Assembly (NCBI GenBank): GCA_027324025.1 | Contig: DAHVYW010000097.1 | Coordinates: 1 to 14,718, forward strand | DNA: 14,718 nucleotides | Source: JAJZQD01 sp021847735 | Lineage (GTDB): Bacteria; Bacillota; Thermincolia; Thermincolales; UBA2595 | Direction: 5' to 3' | Shown: positions 14,561 through 14,718 of the stretch, piece by piece | Layout of the letters: the number at the start of each line of letters is the position of its first letter | Numbering within the stretch: position 1 is the first letter of the stretch | The notes under the pieces: generated by a model | What the model saw: the letters and a program-made list of their open reading frames with translations, nothing else | What the model was told of the DNA's origin: nothing | Databases searched by the model: none | Made by a program: the position numbers and the translations under genes

Positions 14561-14718
14561 ATGTTCGGATTTCTAAAAAAACCAAAAAAATCTGTCAAAA
14601 TCTTTTTTGCTACCGATGTTCATGGCTCTGATGTAGTTTTCCGCAAATTCATTAATGCCGGGAAATTTTACAAGGTGGAGTATCTTATTCTGGGTGGAGA
14701 CATCATGGGTAAATTTCT
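14561..14718 (+). CDS. Metallophosphoesterase, N-terminal part (runs off the window)
   Basis: ATG 14561 is preceded by AAAGGAG (14546-14552) with 8 bases of spacing. After a basic start (MFGFLKKPKKSVK) comes FFATDVHGSD, the DxH metal-binding motif of calcineurin-like phosphoesterases. YLILGGDIMGKF then carries the GGD motif with the bridging aspartate. Only 52 codons are present, so the subfamily and substrate cannot be told. The spacing of 65 bases after the half-BMC gene, without an obvious terminator, places it in the eutB transcript. A phosphoesterase is not a standard eut gene. Confidence 0.8.
   Translation, partial: MFGFLKKPKKSVKIFFATDVHGSDVVFRKFINAGKFYKVEYLILGGDIMGKF

Overview
The window reads as chromosomal DNA of a spore-forming, Gram-positive anaerobe of the Firmicutes (Clostridia, perhaps Peptococcaceae-like). 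The grounds are strong AGGAGG-type ribosome binding sites, sigma-A promoters with near-consensus boxes, a remnant of a Ger(x)C spore germination gene, and an ethanolamine regulator of the Firmicute EutV/EutW (ANTAR) type. No rRNA, tRNA or CRISPR array is visible. Species assignment is inference.

Left part (1-6300): a free-standing threonine synthase gene with its own promoter; a decayed strip with a gerAC fragment on the minus strand, abutted by a 115-bp imperfect palindrome, and a uvsE gene that has lost its middle; then a tight operon of a NOL1/NOP2/Sun-type RNA m5C methyltransferase, an RsuA-family pseudouridine synthase and a beta-propeller lipoprotein. Middle (6216-7430): a roughly 148-bp element bounded by inverted repeats that resembles a transposon-end remnant and carries the operon terminator, followed by a thiamine-diphosphate enzyme gene that has also lost its middle. 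A 53-residue gene on the minus strand follows, with a strong ribosome binding site, a promoter candidate and a hairpin downstream.

Right part (7750-14718): an ethanolamine-use locus. A promoter candidate at 7751-7779 precedes four tightly spaced genes: an EAT-type ethanolamine permease, a second APC permease of the amino acid/choline type, histidine kinase EutW and ANTAR response regulator EutV. Next comes a separate promoter (TTGACT-N17-TATATT) and a leader RNA with two adjacent hairpins whose loops are six bases each. The second hairpin shares its 3' arm with a long intrinsic terminator. This is the layout expected for EutV antitermination of the gene that follows, eutB. After eutB there is no eutC within the window. 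Instead there is a 52-residue protein equal to the first half of a microcompartment (BMC) shell domain, then the start of a metallophosphoesterase.

Proposed logic (inference): EutW senses ethanolamine and phosphorylates EutV. EutV then binds the leader hairpins, prevents the terminator and lets transcription enter eutB. The permeases supply substrate. The points most worth a second look are the leader, the half-length BMC protein, the Ala at the position of E. coli EutB Asp362, and the 115-bp palindrome. Three decayed genes in 15 kb, two of them with clean internal deletions, indicate active gene erosion in the flanks.
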